Under the pieces are notes generated by a model. It did no database searches. It had not been told where the DNA came from and was given only the letters and a program-made list of their open reading frames with translations. A program made the position numbers and the translations under genes. Shown in pieces: positions 53,944 through 62,414 of a stretch of 64,000 nt of DNA (its first letter is position 1; each line of letters opens with the position of its first letter). This DNA is from JAEMQF01 sp963775015. GTDB taxonomy: Bacteria; Pseudomonadota; Gammaproteobacteria; Burkholderiales; Burkholderiaceae_C. The stretch lies in assembly GCA_963775015.1 (NCBI GenBank), contig CAVZHI010000015.1:372001-436000 (forward strand), given 5' to 3'.

Positions 53944-55149
53944 TCAACTGCGCTTGGCCGCCTTGGGCTTGCGGTAACTCCACCACAGCATAGAGCCGAG
54001 CGCAAGCGACAGAACTCGCCGCCAGCGCAGCGCCGCAAGCCGGGAAGCGGCGTTGAGGCGGTGGCGCCGGTCCAGGCTGCGCGGCGACCGAGCAGGGTTT
54101 AAAGTGCGGCTGATCCAGGTGTTGGCGCAGCGTGACGAGAAAGTACTGCTCCTGCGCGAGCGGCACGAAACCCAGGCGAACGCGCTGCGCTCGCGCCGCG
54201 GCTTCGATGAGGAATGGCTGCCGTGATGGTCGGCGCCGCCACTGGCACACGCGCTGCGGCGAACGGCGTCCGGCCTGACGAAACGCGCTCATCGCGCGAC
54301 GAAGCCTTCGATATTGCGCCGGTCGATGCTCAGCGCCGCGAGCAACTCCTCGCGATGCGCGGGATCCCGCGCCGGGGCTGCGGTTCGAGAAGCGCATGCC
54401 GGTCCGTTGCAGATCGGGCCAGAGCCGGCTCGAATCGAACGGATGTCCCGCAGCGACGATCAGCCCCTGCGTGCGCTGCTGCAAAGCCGATCAGATTGTG
54501 CTGGCCCGGCTTGAGCATCGCGCGGTACACCTTGACGGTGGGCGAGCGCAGCGGCGAATCGGTGAGCGCTTGAAACCCGGCGACCGGCAAGCCCGTCGTT
54601 CAGCGCCGTCGACGCAGCGACGCTTCCCGTCGAACTGGATCGTCCAGGCTGCAGACGGTGCTCCGCGATCGACCGATGTCGCGCGCAACAAGGCGCAGCG
54701 CGTCGAGTGGCTCGGCGTACATCGGGATCACGTCCGGCGCTGTTGGTCGAAGCGATGGCCAGAGACCTGTGCGGGTTCACTCGCAGCCTTCGAGATCTGC
54801 GGCGCCAGGCGCGCCTGGGCGCGTTGCGTTCGGTCCGCGGCAGTTTTTCGCTGAAGGGCGTGAAGCTGCCGGATGGTCTAGCCCAAGTCACGAGAGACCT
54901 GCGGACAAGTAAGAATCCGTTTCCCAACGCTTTAGCTCGCCTCAGCTGTGGCGCGTACGACAATCCGCGCGGGCGGGCCCGGCCTCGATCGTGCTGGTCG
55001 TGAACGGCGCAGCAGCGCCGCGAGGGGCGGTGCGAGGCTTCACGCGCTTCGAGCGCCTGGCCAATCGCGCCCGGCGAGGTGGACCTTATGCGTGCCGATT
55101 CGATAGCGTGAGGGCGAGGCCCACGTCGTCGAATTCGAGCTGGGCGCAT
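53944..55149 (-). pseudogene. ModE-like regulator with substrate-binding domain, many frameshifts
   Basis: No intact frame, but pieces in all three minus-strand frames line up with one regulator of about 360-400 residues. In order they are YRIGTHKVHLAG, GELKRWE (end of the ModE-like helix-turn-helix), VIPMYAEPLDALRLV, PTVKVYRAMLKPGQHNLIGF, QGLIVAAGHPFDSSRLWPDL, MRFSNRSPGAGSR, IEAAARAQRVRLGFVPLAQE and a basic SYRKPKAAKRS end before TGA at 53944. This family pairs a ModE DNA-binding domain with a periplasmic-binding-like sensor and controls molybdate or tungstate uptake. It diverges from tupB. Stops and frame changes occur every 50-150 bases. Confidence 0.72.
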
Positions 55150-55160
55150 GAAGGCCTCTG

Positions 55161-55877
55161 ATGAGTGGCTTCGGCGCGAGCCATGCGATCGCCTGGACCT
55201 GATCGCGGGCGCGGACCCGCGCTCTGGCGTACCGTCGCGCTGTCTCTGTCGGTGAGCGGCAGCGCGTGCCTGATCGGCGCGCTGTTCGGCCTGCGCCTGG
55301 GCGCCTGGCTCGCGGTGGCGCGCTTTCCCGGGCATCGGCTGGTCGGTGCTGGGCGGTCAATACGCTTCTTGCGCTGCCGTCGGTCGTCGTCGGGCTGGTC
55401 GTCTACCTGCTGCTGTCGCGCAGCGGGCCGCTCGGCAGCTGGGGCATCCTGTTCACGCCGAGCGCGATGGTGATCGCGCAGACGATCCTCGTGTTGCCGG
55501 TGATCGCCGCGCTGACGCGCCAGCTCGTCGGCGATTCGCTGCGCGACGGCGGCGACCAGTTGCGCTCGATGGGCGCGGGCCCGTTGACCTGCGCGCTGCT
55601 CATGCTGCGTGCACGACCGCTGGGCCGTGTTCACGGTGCTGATCGCCGCGTTCGGCCGCGCCATCGCCGAAGTCGGCGCGGTGATGGTCGTGGGCGGCAA
55701 CATCGACGGCGTGACGCGCGTCATGACGACCGCGATCGCGCTCGAGACGAGCAAGGGCGACTTGCCGTTGGCGATGGCGCTGGGCATTGTGCTTGCTGTT
55801 CGTCGTCGGCATCGTCAATCTTCGCGTCGGTTTCGACGCAGCGCGGCCACGGCTCGGCGCTGGCGGGGGTGCGATGA
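55161..55877 (+). pseudogene. tupB: Tungstate ABC transporter permease (TupB-like), several frameshifts
   Basis: Fragments in three frames give one TupB permease of about 235 residues. In order: ALWRTVALSLSVSGSACLIG and GAWLAVARFPG; VNTLLALPSVVVGLVVYLLL, PSAMVIAQTILVLPVIAALT, then FGRAIAEVGAVMVVGGNIDG and VTRVMTTAIALETSKGDLPL. Frame changes fall near 55210, 55345, 55605 and 55795-55850. The last piece ends at a TGA (55875-55877) overlapping the tupC ATG, as expected for a coupled operon. The start is uncertain (ATG 55161 or 55148). It should form the membrane channel for tungstate or molybdate. Confidence 0.78.
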
Positions 55878-56600
55878 ACAGCCGAGCGGCGCTGCCGCCG
55901 CTGCTGAGCCTGCGCGACGTGTCGGTGCGCTTCGGCACGGTGCAGGCGCTGGACCGCGTGTCGTTGGAGTTGCGGCGCGGCGAGTTCGTCGCCCTCGTCG
56001 GCGCGAACGGTTCGGGCAAGACGACGCTGCTGCGCGCGCTGCACGGCATGCTCGCGCTGCGCGGCGTGCCGGGTGCTCGCCGCACCCGGCGCACGTGCAG
56101 GCGATGGTGTACCAGCGGCCGTTCATGCTGCGGCTTCGGCGACCGTGAACAATGTGCGCCTCGCGCTCTGGCTCGCCGGTGCTGCCGCGCCGCGACTTGG
56201 GCGCGCGACTTGCGAAGCCGCGCTGCGCCGCGTCGGCTTGCGGATTGCGCGGATCGCCCGGCGCGCGCGCTCTCGGCGGGCCAGCAGCAGCGCCTGGCGC
56301 TGGCGCGCGCGTGGGCGGTTGCAGCCCGCGATGCTGTTTCTCGACGAGCCGACGGCGAGTCTGGACCCCTCGGCGAAGAAGGAAGTCGAACACCTGCTGG
56401 CCGGCTTTTCCGCCGAAGGCATGACGCTCGTGATGAGCACGCACAACCTGGGGCAGGCAAAGCGCCTGGCGAGCCGCGTGATCTATCTCGAACAGGGGCA
56501 GGCGCGTGTCGATTTGCCGACCCGAGAATTTTTCAGCGACCGGCTCGACGGTCAAGTCAACTTGTTTGTCAAAGGAGAAGTGGCGTGGACATTGGATTGA
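55874..56600 (+). pseudogene. tupC: Tungstate ABC transporter ATPase (TupC-like), several frameshifts
   Basis: Starts MNSRAALPPLLSLRDVSVRF with Walker A GANGSGKTTLLRALHGMLAL (about residues 42-55). Frame changes near 56085, 56145, 56195 and 56320 then scramble the middle (QAMVYQRPFMLRL, TVNNVRLALWLAG, ALSAGQQQRLALARAWAV with the ABC signature). The last frame gives Walker B and beyond: PAMLFLDEPTASLDPSAKKE and MTLVMSTHNLGQAKRLASRV, ending at 56600. All ABC motifs survive, so the damage is only in frame. It is followed by tupA, whose start lies within its last codons. Confidence 0.8.
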
Positions 56601-57427
56601 ACCGAGCGGCGCCGGCGCGCCGATTCGCCCTGGCGGCCGCATTCGCGGCGATTCTGCTCAGCCCTGCGGCGCGCGCGCAGGACAAATTCATCGTCATGGC
56701 GTCGACGACGAGCACCGAACAGTCGGGCCTGTTCGCGCATCTGCTGCCGGCGTTCAGGCGCGCGACGGGCGTCGACGTTCGCGTCGTCGCCTTGGGTACG
56801 GGCCAGGCGCTCGACATGGGCCGGCGCGGCGACGCCGACGTGCTGTTCGTGCACGACCAGCCCGCCGAAGAAAAATTCGTCGCAGACGGATTTGGCCTGG
56901 CGCGGCGACCGGTGATGTACAACGACTTCGTCATCGTCGGGCCGAAGGCCGACCCCGCGGGTGCGCAGGGCAAGGACGTCGTCGAGGGCTTGAAGAAACT
57001 CGCTGCGTCGAACGCCGCCTTCGTTTCGCGCGGCGACAAGAGCGGCACGCACGCCGCCGAGCTGCGCTACTGGAAGGCGGCCGGCGTCGACACGCCGGTG
57101 GGCAAGGCCGCGGGCTACAAGGAATGCGGCTGCGGCATGGGCCCGGCGCTGAACATGGCGTCGAGCACGCTCGCCTACGCGCTCACCGACCGCGGGACCT
57201 GGCTGTCGTTCAAGAACCGCGGCGAACTCGCGATCCTGGTGGAAGGCGACAAACGGCTCTTTAACCAGTACGGCGTGATCGTCGTCAACCCCGCCAAGCA
57301 CCCGCATGTGAAGAAGGATTCAGCCCAGGCCTTTGCCGACTGGGTGGTCTCGGCGGACGGCCAGGCAACGATCGCGAGCTACAAGATCGGAGGCGAGCAG
57401 CTGTTCTTTCCGAACGCAGCGCGCTGA
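56585..57427 (+). CDS. tupA: Tungstate/molybdate-binding periplasmic protein (TupA-like)
   Basis: 280 residues from GTG 56585, chosen for the AAAGGAG 7 bases upstream and a signal peptide ending LLSPAARAQ. The mature protein opens with FIVMASTTSTEQSGLFAHLL, the TupA anion-binding signature, then VVALGTGQALDMGRRGDADV, VMYNDFVIVGPKADPAG and FVSRGDKSGTHAAELRYWKA. It would capture tungstate, perhaps molybdate, in the periplasm. The gene is intact, unlike the permease, ATPase and regulator beside it. The molybdenum hydroxylase genes begin 152 bases downstream, which suggests a supply role. Confidence 0.92.
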   Translation: MDIGLNRAAPARRFALAAAFAAILLSPAARAQDKFIVMASTTSTEQSGLFAHLLPAFRRATGVDVRVVALGTGQALDMGRRGDADVLFVHDQPAEEKFVADGFGLARRPVMYNDFVIVGPKADPAGAQGKDVVEGLKKLAASNAAFVSRGDKSGTHAAELRYWKAAGVDTPVGKAAGYKECGCGMGPALNMASSTLAYALTDRGTWLSFKNRGELAILVEGDKRLFNQYGVIVVNPAKHPHVKKDSAQAFADWVVSADGQATIASYKIGGEQLFFPNAAR

Positions 57428-57579
57428 AGCATCGGATCGCCGCGCAGTCGATCCAAAGCGAGACACCTCAATCTGCCGACTAGGGGTTTGCCCGCAGTAG
57501 GCAGCCCGAAGCGTTGACCGAACAATCCCATCCACAGCGGCACCACAGCGCTGCACCCGACCTCTTAAGGAGAACCCCC

Positions 57580-58059
57580 GTGAACGTGTCGATTTCATTG
57601 ACGGTCAACGCCAGAGCCGTCACGGCCAGCGTCGACCCCCGCACCCTGCTCGTGCAATTGATCCGCGAGCAGCTGCAACTCACCGGCACGCATGTCGGCT
57701 GCGACACCGCGCAGTGCGGCGCGTGCACCGTGCACCTGAACGGCCGCGCCGTGAAAGCGTGTTCGATGCTTGCCGTGCAGGCGCAAGGCGCAAGCATCAC
57801 GACGATCGAAGGCTTGGCGACTGACGGCGAACTGCACCCGATGCAGGCGGCGTTCCGCGAATGCCACGGCCTGCAATGCGGCTTCTGCACGCCGGGCATG
57901 GTGATGTCGGCAGTGCAACTGCTGAAAGACAACCCGAAGGCGACCGAGCAAGACATTCGCGACGGCCTGGAAGGCAACATCTGCCGCTGCACGGGTTACC
58001 ACAACATCGTCAAGTCGATCCAGCTTTGCCAGAGCGGCAAAGTCGGCGCGTCAGCCTAA
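57580..58059 (+). CDS. coxS: Molybdenum hydroxylase 2Fe-2S small subunit (CoxS type)
   Basis: 159 residues from GTG 57580, with TAAGGAG 7 bases upstream. The N-terminal plant-ferredoxin-like cluster is in VGCDTAQCGACTVHLNGRAV followed by CSMLAVQ. The C-terminal helical cluster is in HGLQCGFCTPGMVMSAVQLL and GNICRCTGYHNIV. The two 2Fe-2S centres carry electrons from the molybdenum site to FAD. It is the first gene of a small-large-medium operon; the large subunit starts 7 bases later. Confidence 0.95.
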   Translation: MNVSISLTVNARAVTASVDPRTLLVQLIREQLQLTGTHVGCDTAQCGACTVHLNGRAVKACSMLAVQAQGASITTIEGLATDGELHPMQAAFRECHGLQCGFCTPGMVMSAVQLLKDNPKATEQDIRDGLEGNICRCTGYHNIVKSIQLCQSGKVGASA

Positions 58060-58066
58060 GGAGACC

Positions 58067-60427
58067 ATGATGACGGACATGAGCAACTCCCCCATCGGCA
58101 AGCCGATGCAACGCCGCGAGGACTATCGTTTCCTCACCGGCGCAGGCCAGTACACCGACGACGTCGTGCTGCCGCACCAGACCTACGCCGCGTTCCTGCG
58201 CTCGCCTTACGCGCACGCGAAGATCCGCTCGATCGACATCAAGAAGGCGCTTGCCGCACCCGGCGTCGTGAAGATATTCGTCGGCGCGGACCTGGCCGCG
58301 GCTAAGGTCGGCGGCCTGCCCTGCGGCTGGTTGATCCACAGCAAAGACGGAACGCCGATGAAAGAGCCGGCGCACCCGGTGATCGCGCACGACAAGGTGC
58401 GCCATGTCGGGGATCAGGTCGCGCTCGTTGTCGCCGAGACGGCGTGGCAGGCGAAAGACGCAGTGGAGATGATCGAAGTCGATTACCAGGAACTGCCGCC
58501 GGTGATCGACATCAGCAGCGCCGACAAGGCGACTTCGCTCGTGCACGATGACGTGCCGAACAACACCTGCTACGACTGGGGCCATGGCAACAAGGACGCT
58601 GTCGACGCTGCGTTCAAGGTCGCGGCCAAGGTGAGCACGCTCGAATTCATCAACAACCGGCTCGTGCCGAACGCGATGGAGCCGCGCGCCGTGAACGCCG
58701 GCTACACGAAACACGACGACAGCTACACGCTTTACGTGGCGAACCAGAACCCGCACGTCGAGCGCCTGCTGATGTGTGCCTTCGTTCTCGGACTGCCGGA
58801 ATCGAAAGTGCGCGTCATCGCGCCCGACGTCGGGGGCGGCTTCGGCTCGAAGATCTTTCTCTATCCGGAAGACGTGGCGCTGGTCTGGGCGAGCAAACGC
58901 GTCGGCCGTCCCATCAAGTGGACGGCAGAGCGCAGCGAATCGTTCATGACCGACGCGCATGGCCGCGATCACGCGACGAAAGTCGAGCTCGCGCTTGACG
59001 CCAAAGGCATGTTCCTCGCGCTGCGCGTGAAGACGATCGCGAACATGGGCGCTTACCTGTCGACATTTGCCTCCAGCGTGCCGACGATCCTTTACGCGAC
59101 GCTGCTCGCCGGCCAGTACAAGACGCCGGCGATCTACGCCGAAGTCAAGGCGGTGTTCACGAACACGGCGCCGGTCGACGCTTACCGGGGCGCGGGCCGG
59201 CCCGAGGCGACTTATGTGGTGGAGCGCATCGTCGAACAGGCGGCGCGCGATCTGAAGATGGACCCGGCGGCTCTGCGGCGGCAGAACTTCATCACCGAGT
59301 TCCCGTACGCGACGCCTGTCGGCCTCACGTACGACACCGGCAACTACGCGGCGCACCTGGACAAGGCGATCAAGCTCGCGGATGTGGCCGGTTACGCGTC
59401 GCGCAAGGCCGCAACCGAAGCAAAAGGCCTGAAGCGCGGCATCGGCTACAGCTGCTACATCGAGGCGTGCGGCATCGCGCCGAGCAACATCGCCGGCGCG
59501 CTGGGCGCACGCGCGGGGCTGTTCGAAGCCGGTGAAGTGCGTGTCCACCCGACCGGCACGGTGACGATCTTCACCGGCTCGCACAGCCACGGTCAGGGCC
59601 ACGAGACGACGTTTGCGCAAGTCGTCGCGTCCAAGCTCGGCATTCCGGTGGAGAACGTCGAAATCGTTCACGGCGACACCGGGCGAATTCCGTTCGGCAT
59701 GGGAACCTACGGCAGCCGCTCCTTGAGCGTCGGCGGTACGGCGATCGTGAAAGCGGTCGACAAGGTCATCGCCAAGGGCAAGAAGATCGCCGCGCACTTG
59801 CTCGAGGCGGCAGACACCGACATCGAGTTCGAGAACGGCGAGTTCAAGGTGAAGGGCACGGACAAGAAGGTGCCGTTCGGCTCGGTCGCGCTCACCGCTT
59901 ATGTTCCGCACAACTACCCGCTCGACAAGCTCGAGCCGGGACTGAACGAAAACGCGTTCTACGACCCGACGAACTTCACGTATCCCGCAGGCACGTACAT
60001 CTGCGAAGTCGAAGTCGATGCGGAGACCGGGCGCACACGCGTCGACCGCTTCACCGCGGTCGATGACTTCGGCAACATCGTGAATCCGATGATCGTCTCG
60101 GGCCAGGTGCACGGCGGCCTGGCGCAAGGGTTGGGGCAGGCGATGGTCGAGGGCTGCCAGTACGACAAGAAGACGGGCCAGCTGCTCACCGCGTCGTACA
60201 TGGACTACACGATGCCGCGCGCCGACGATTTGCCGAGCTTCACCGTGGACACGACGAACACGCCGTGCACGCACAATCCGCTCGGCGTGAAGGGTTGCGG
60301 CGAGGCCGGCGCGATCGGCTCGCCGCCGGCGTTCATGAACGCGCTGACCGACGCGCTCGGCGTCAAAGACCTCGCGATGCCGGCAACGGCCGAGCGCGTC
60401 TGGCGCGCTGCAAACAACATGGCTTGA
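58067..60427 (+). CDS. coxL: Molybdenum hydroxylase large subunit (form II CoxL type)
   Basis: 786 residues. It binds the molybdenum cytosine-dinucleotide cofactor: DVGGGFGSKIFLYPEDVALV, HSHGQGHETTFAQVVASKLG and the catalytic Glu in GVKGCGEAGAIG (about residue 745). The active-site loop reads VDAYRGAGRPEATY (about 370). AYRGAGR is the form II signature; true CO-oxidising form I CoxL has AYxCSFR instead. So it is an aerobic xanthine-dehydrogenase-family hydroxylase of unknown substrate (aldehyde, N-heterocycle, possibly CO at low efficiency). GGAG lies just before the ATG. Confidence 0.94.
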   Translation: MMTDMSNSPIGKPMQRREDYRFLTGAGQYTDDVVLPHQTYAAFLRSPYAHAKIRSIDIKKALAAPGVVKIFVGADLAAAKVGGLPCGWLIHSKDGTPMKEPAHPVIAHDKVRHVGDQVALVVAETAWQAKDAVEMIEVDYQELPPVIDISSADKATSLVHDDVPNNTCYDWGHGNKDAVDAAFKVAAKVSTLEFINNRLVPNAMEPRAVNAGYTKHDDSYTLYVANQNPHVERLLMCAFVLGLPESKVRVIAPDVGGGFGSKIFLYPEDVALVWASKRVGRPIKWTAERSESFMTDAHGRDHATKVELALDAKGMFLALRVKTIANMGAYLSTFASSVPTILYATLLAGQYKTPAIYAEVKAVFTNTAPVDAYRGAGRPEATYVVERIVEQAARDLKMDPAALRRQNFITEFPYATPVGLTYDTGNYAAHLDKAIKLADVAGYASRKAATEAKGLKRGIGYSCYIEACGIAPSNIAGALGARAGLFEAGEVRVHPTGTVTIFTGSHSHGQGHETTFAQVVASKLGIPVENVEIVHGDTGRIPFGMGTYGSRSLSVGGTAIVKAVDKVIAKGKKIAAHLLEAADTDIEFENGEFKVKGTDKKVPFGSVALTAYVPHNYPLDKLEPGLNENAFYDPTNFTYPAGTYICEVEVDAETGRTRVDRFTAVDDFGNIVNPMIVSGQVHGGLAQGLGQAMVEGCQYDKKTGQLLTASYMDYTMPRADDLPSFTVDTTNTPCTHNPLGVKGCGEAGAIGSPPAFMNALTDALGVKDLAMPATAERVWRAANNMA

Positions 60428-60439
60428 AGGAGGACACAC

Positions 60440-61234
60440 ATGTACAGCTTCGACTACCAACGGCCGACAAGCACTTCCGCCGCGGCAGCGGCGTTCAGCG
60501 GCGACGCGCGTTACCTCGCCGGCGGGCAGAGCCTGGTGCAGGCGATGAAACTGCGCCTCTCGCAGAGCGAACGCCTCGTCGACCTCGGCGCCATTCCTGA
60601 GCTGAAGAGCATTCGCGTCGACGGCGGCAACGTGATCATCGGCGCGATGGTCACGCACTCGAGCGTCGCGAACTCGGCCGACGTGAAACGCGCCTTGCCG
60701 GCGCTCGCCGAACTCGCCAGCGGGATCGGCGACCCGATGGTGCGCAACATGGGAACGATCGGCGGGTCGATCGCAAACGCCGACCCGGCCGCCGACTACC
60801 CGGCCGCCGTGCTGGGCCTGGGCGCGACGATCCACACGAACCAGCGCACGATTTCCGGCGACAGCTTTTTCACCGGCCTGTTCGAGACGGCGCTGAAGGC
60901 CGGCGAAATCATCACTGCAGTGAGTTTTCCGACCGGAGCCAAGGCCGCGTACGTCAAGTTCAAGCAGCCCGCGTCGCGCTTTGCGCTCGTCGGCGTGTTC
61001 GCGAGCCAGGGCGCGAGCGGGGTGCGGGTCGCCGTCACCGGCGCGAAAAGCAGCGTGTTCCGCTGCAAGCCGATTGAAGACGCACTCGCGAAGAGCTTCA
61101 CCGCCGCGGCAGCCAAAGGTGTGAAGGTCGGGACGGACGGCATCAACGGCGACCTGCACGGCACGCCGGCGTACCGCGCAGCGATGATCAGCGTCATGGC
61201 GTCGCGTGCGGTGGCGGCGGCACTCGCGCGCTGA
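60440..61234 (+). CDS. coxM: Molybdenum hydroxylase FAD-binding medium subunit (CoxM type)
   Basis: 264 residues with GAAGGAGG ahead of the ATG. FAD-binding signatures are ARYLAGGQSLVQAMKLRLSQ-type (TYLAGGQSL loop) and VRNMGTIGGSIANADPAADY, the latter being the classic MGTIGGSxxxxDPxAD motif. The C-terminal part has SFPTGAKAAYVKFKQPASRF. It passes electrons from the iron-sulfur subunit to the final acceptor. It completes the three-subunit enzyme; maturation genes follow after a REP element. Confidence 0.95.
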   Translation: MYSFDYQRPTSTSAAAAAFSGDARYLAGGQSLVQAMKLRLSQSERLVDLGAIPELKSIRVDGGNVIIGAMVTHSSVANSADVKRALPALAELASGIGDPMVRNMGTIGGSIANADPAADYPAAVLGLGATIHTNQRTISGDSFFTGLFETALKAGEIITAVSFPTGAKAAYVKFKQPASRFALVGVFASQGASGVRVAVTGAKSSVFRCKPIEDALAKSFTAAAAKGVKVGTDGINGDLHGTPAYRAAMISVMASRAVAAALAR

Positions 61235-61263
61235 ATCGAAGCGTCGGGCAGCGAGCGGTGCGA

Positions 61264-61355
61264 GTCATCCCGGCGAACGCCGGGATCCACCCTCGCGGCG
61301 TCCCGTGGATCCCGGCCCCGTATCGAGTACGGGGTGGCACTTGCGCCGGGATGAC
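61264..61355. repeat. REP-like palindromic element inside the cox-type operon
   Basis: Copy of the dispersed element: GTCATCCCGGCGAACGCCGG, GATCCACC, spacer CTCGCGGCGTC, then GTGGATCCCGG and a right end GCGCCGGGATGAC. It separates the structural genes from the MoxR/VWA maturation genes and could form a strong RNA hairpin that lowers downstream expression. Confidence 0.85.
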
Positions 61356-61423
61356 ATGGTCTACTGGCGAATGCTGGCGTGCGCCGCTGCGCCATTCAAT
61401 CCTCTGAAGATAATTGCCTGACC

Positions 61424-62353
61424 ATGACGGCCCCTGAACTGAAGCTGCCCGACAGCGTCGACGCGGTCATCGCGCTGCTCGCTGCGGAAAACTACCTCTG
61501 CGACCGGCGCCTCGCGACCGCGCTGTTCCTGAGTCTCAAGCTTGGGCGCCCGCTGTTCCTCGAAGGCGAGCCGGGCGTGGGCAAGACGGAACTCGCGAAG
61601 ACGCTCGCTGCCGGGCTCTCGACGCTCCTGCTGCGCGTGCAATGCTACGAAGGCCTGGACATCGCGCAGACGGCTTACGAGTGGAACGTCGCGCGCCAGA
61701 TGGTCGAGATTCGCCTCGCCGAAGCGGCGCACAGCGTCACCGACGCAGCGGAGCGCGAGCGCCTCACGCACAGCCTCTATTCGCGCTCAATGCTGATCGA
61801 GCGGCCGTTGCTGCAGGCGCTGACGCAGGCCCGCTCGCCGGTCCTGTTGATCGACGAGTTGGACCGCGCCGACGAACCGTTCGACGCCTTTTTGCTCGAA
61901 GTCCTGGCGGAAAACCAGATCACGATTCCCGAACTCGGCGTGATCAAGGCGGTGGCGCCGCCGATCACGATCATCACGAGCAACCGCACGCGCGAGATCC
62001 ACGACGCGCTGAAGCGGCGGTGCCTTTACCACTGGGTCGAGTTCCCGGACGTCGAGCGCGAACTCGACATCGTGCGACGCAAGGCGCCCGGCGCGAATGA
62101 GCGCCTGTACCGCCAGGTGGTCGAGTTCGTGCAGCGCATGCGAACGCTCGATCTGTTCAAGGCGCCGGGCGTCGCCGAAACGATCGACTGGACGAATGCA
62201 CTCGTCGCGTTGAACGCGATGCGCCTCGATCCTGCAACCGTCCACGACACGCTGGGCGTGCTCCTGAAATACCAGGACGACATCGCCAAACTGCAAAGCG
62301 GCGACACGGCGAAATTGCTCGACGAATTGCGGGCGCGGGCGTTGCTGGAGTGA
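61424..62353 (+). CDS. MoxR family AAA+ ATPase (CoxD type)
   Basis: 309 residues from ATG 61424. Walker A GEPGVGKTELAKTLA (about residues 43-57), Walker B LLIDELDRADEPFDAFLLEV, sensor 1 ITSNRTREIHDALKRRC and the DIAQTAYEWNVARQ segment are MoxR features. In carboxydotrophs the MoxR ATPase CoxD with the VWA protein CoxE inserts sulfur and copper into the CODH active site. Here the pair probably matures the form II enzyme upstream. A VWA gene follows, as in cox clusters. Confidence 0.93.
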   Translation: MTAPELKLPDSVDAVIALLAAENYLCDRRLATALFLSLKLGRPLFLEGEPGVGKTELAKTLAAGLSTLLLRVQCYEGLDIAQTAYEWNVARQMVEIRLAEAAHSVTDAAERERLTHSLYSRSMLIERPLLQALTQARSPVLLIDELDRADEPFDAFLLEVLAENQITIPELGVIKAVAPPITIITSNRTREIHDALKRRCLYHWVEFPDVERELDIVRRKAPGANERLYRQVVEFVQRMRTLDLFKAPGVAETIDWTNALVALNAMRLDPATVHDTLGVLLKYQDDIAKLQSGDTAKLLDELRARALLE

Positions 62354-62374
62354 TGCGCAGGTACCCGGCATACA

Positions 62375-62400
62375 GTGGATCCCGGCGTTCGCCGGCATGA
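62375..62400. repeat. Half REP-like element
   Basis: GTGGATCCCGGCGTTCGCCG and GCATGA: the right half of the dispersed palindrome, with a slightly altered end. It overlaps the possible upstream ATG codons of the VWA gene, which is why a later start is preferred there. Confidence 0.7.
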
Positions 62401-62414
62401 TGGGAATCCTTGCG

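Noticed and set aside
54460..55335. A 291-residue minus-strand protein in one frame
   Set aside because: Only short patches match the ModE-like regulator; the frame drifts in and out of homology, so it is annotated as a frameshifted gene.
58067..60427. True CO dehydrogenase (form I CoxL)
   Set aside because: The active-site loop is AYRGAGR, not AYxCSFR, so CO oxidation cannot be claimed.
58010..61159. A 1049-residue minus-strand protein opposite the cox-type genes
   Set aside because: Antisense shadow of three genes with clear catalytic motifs on the plus strand.
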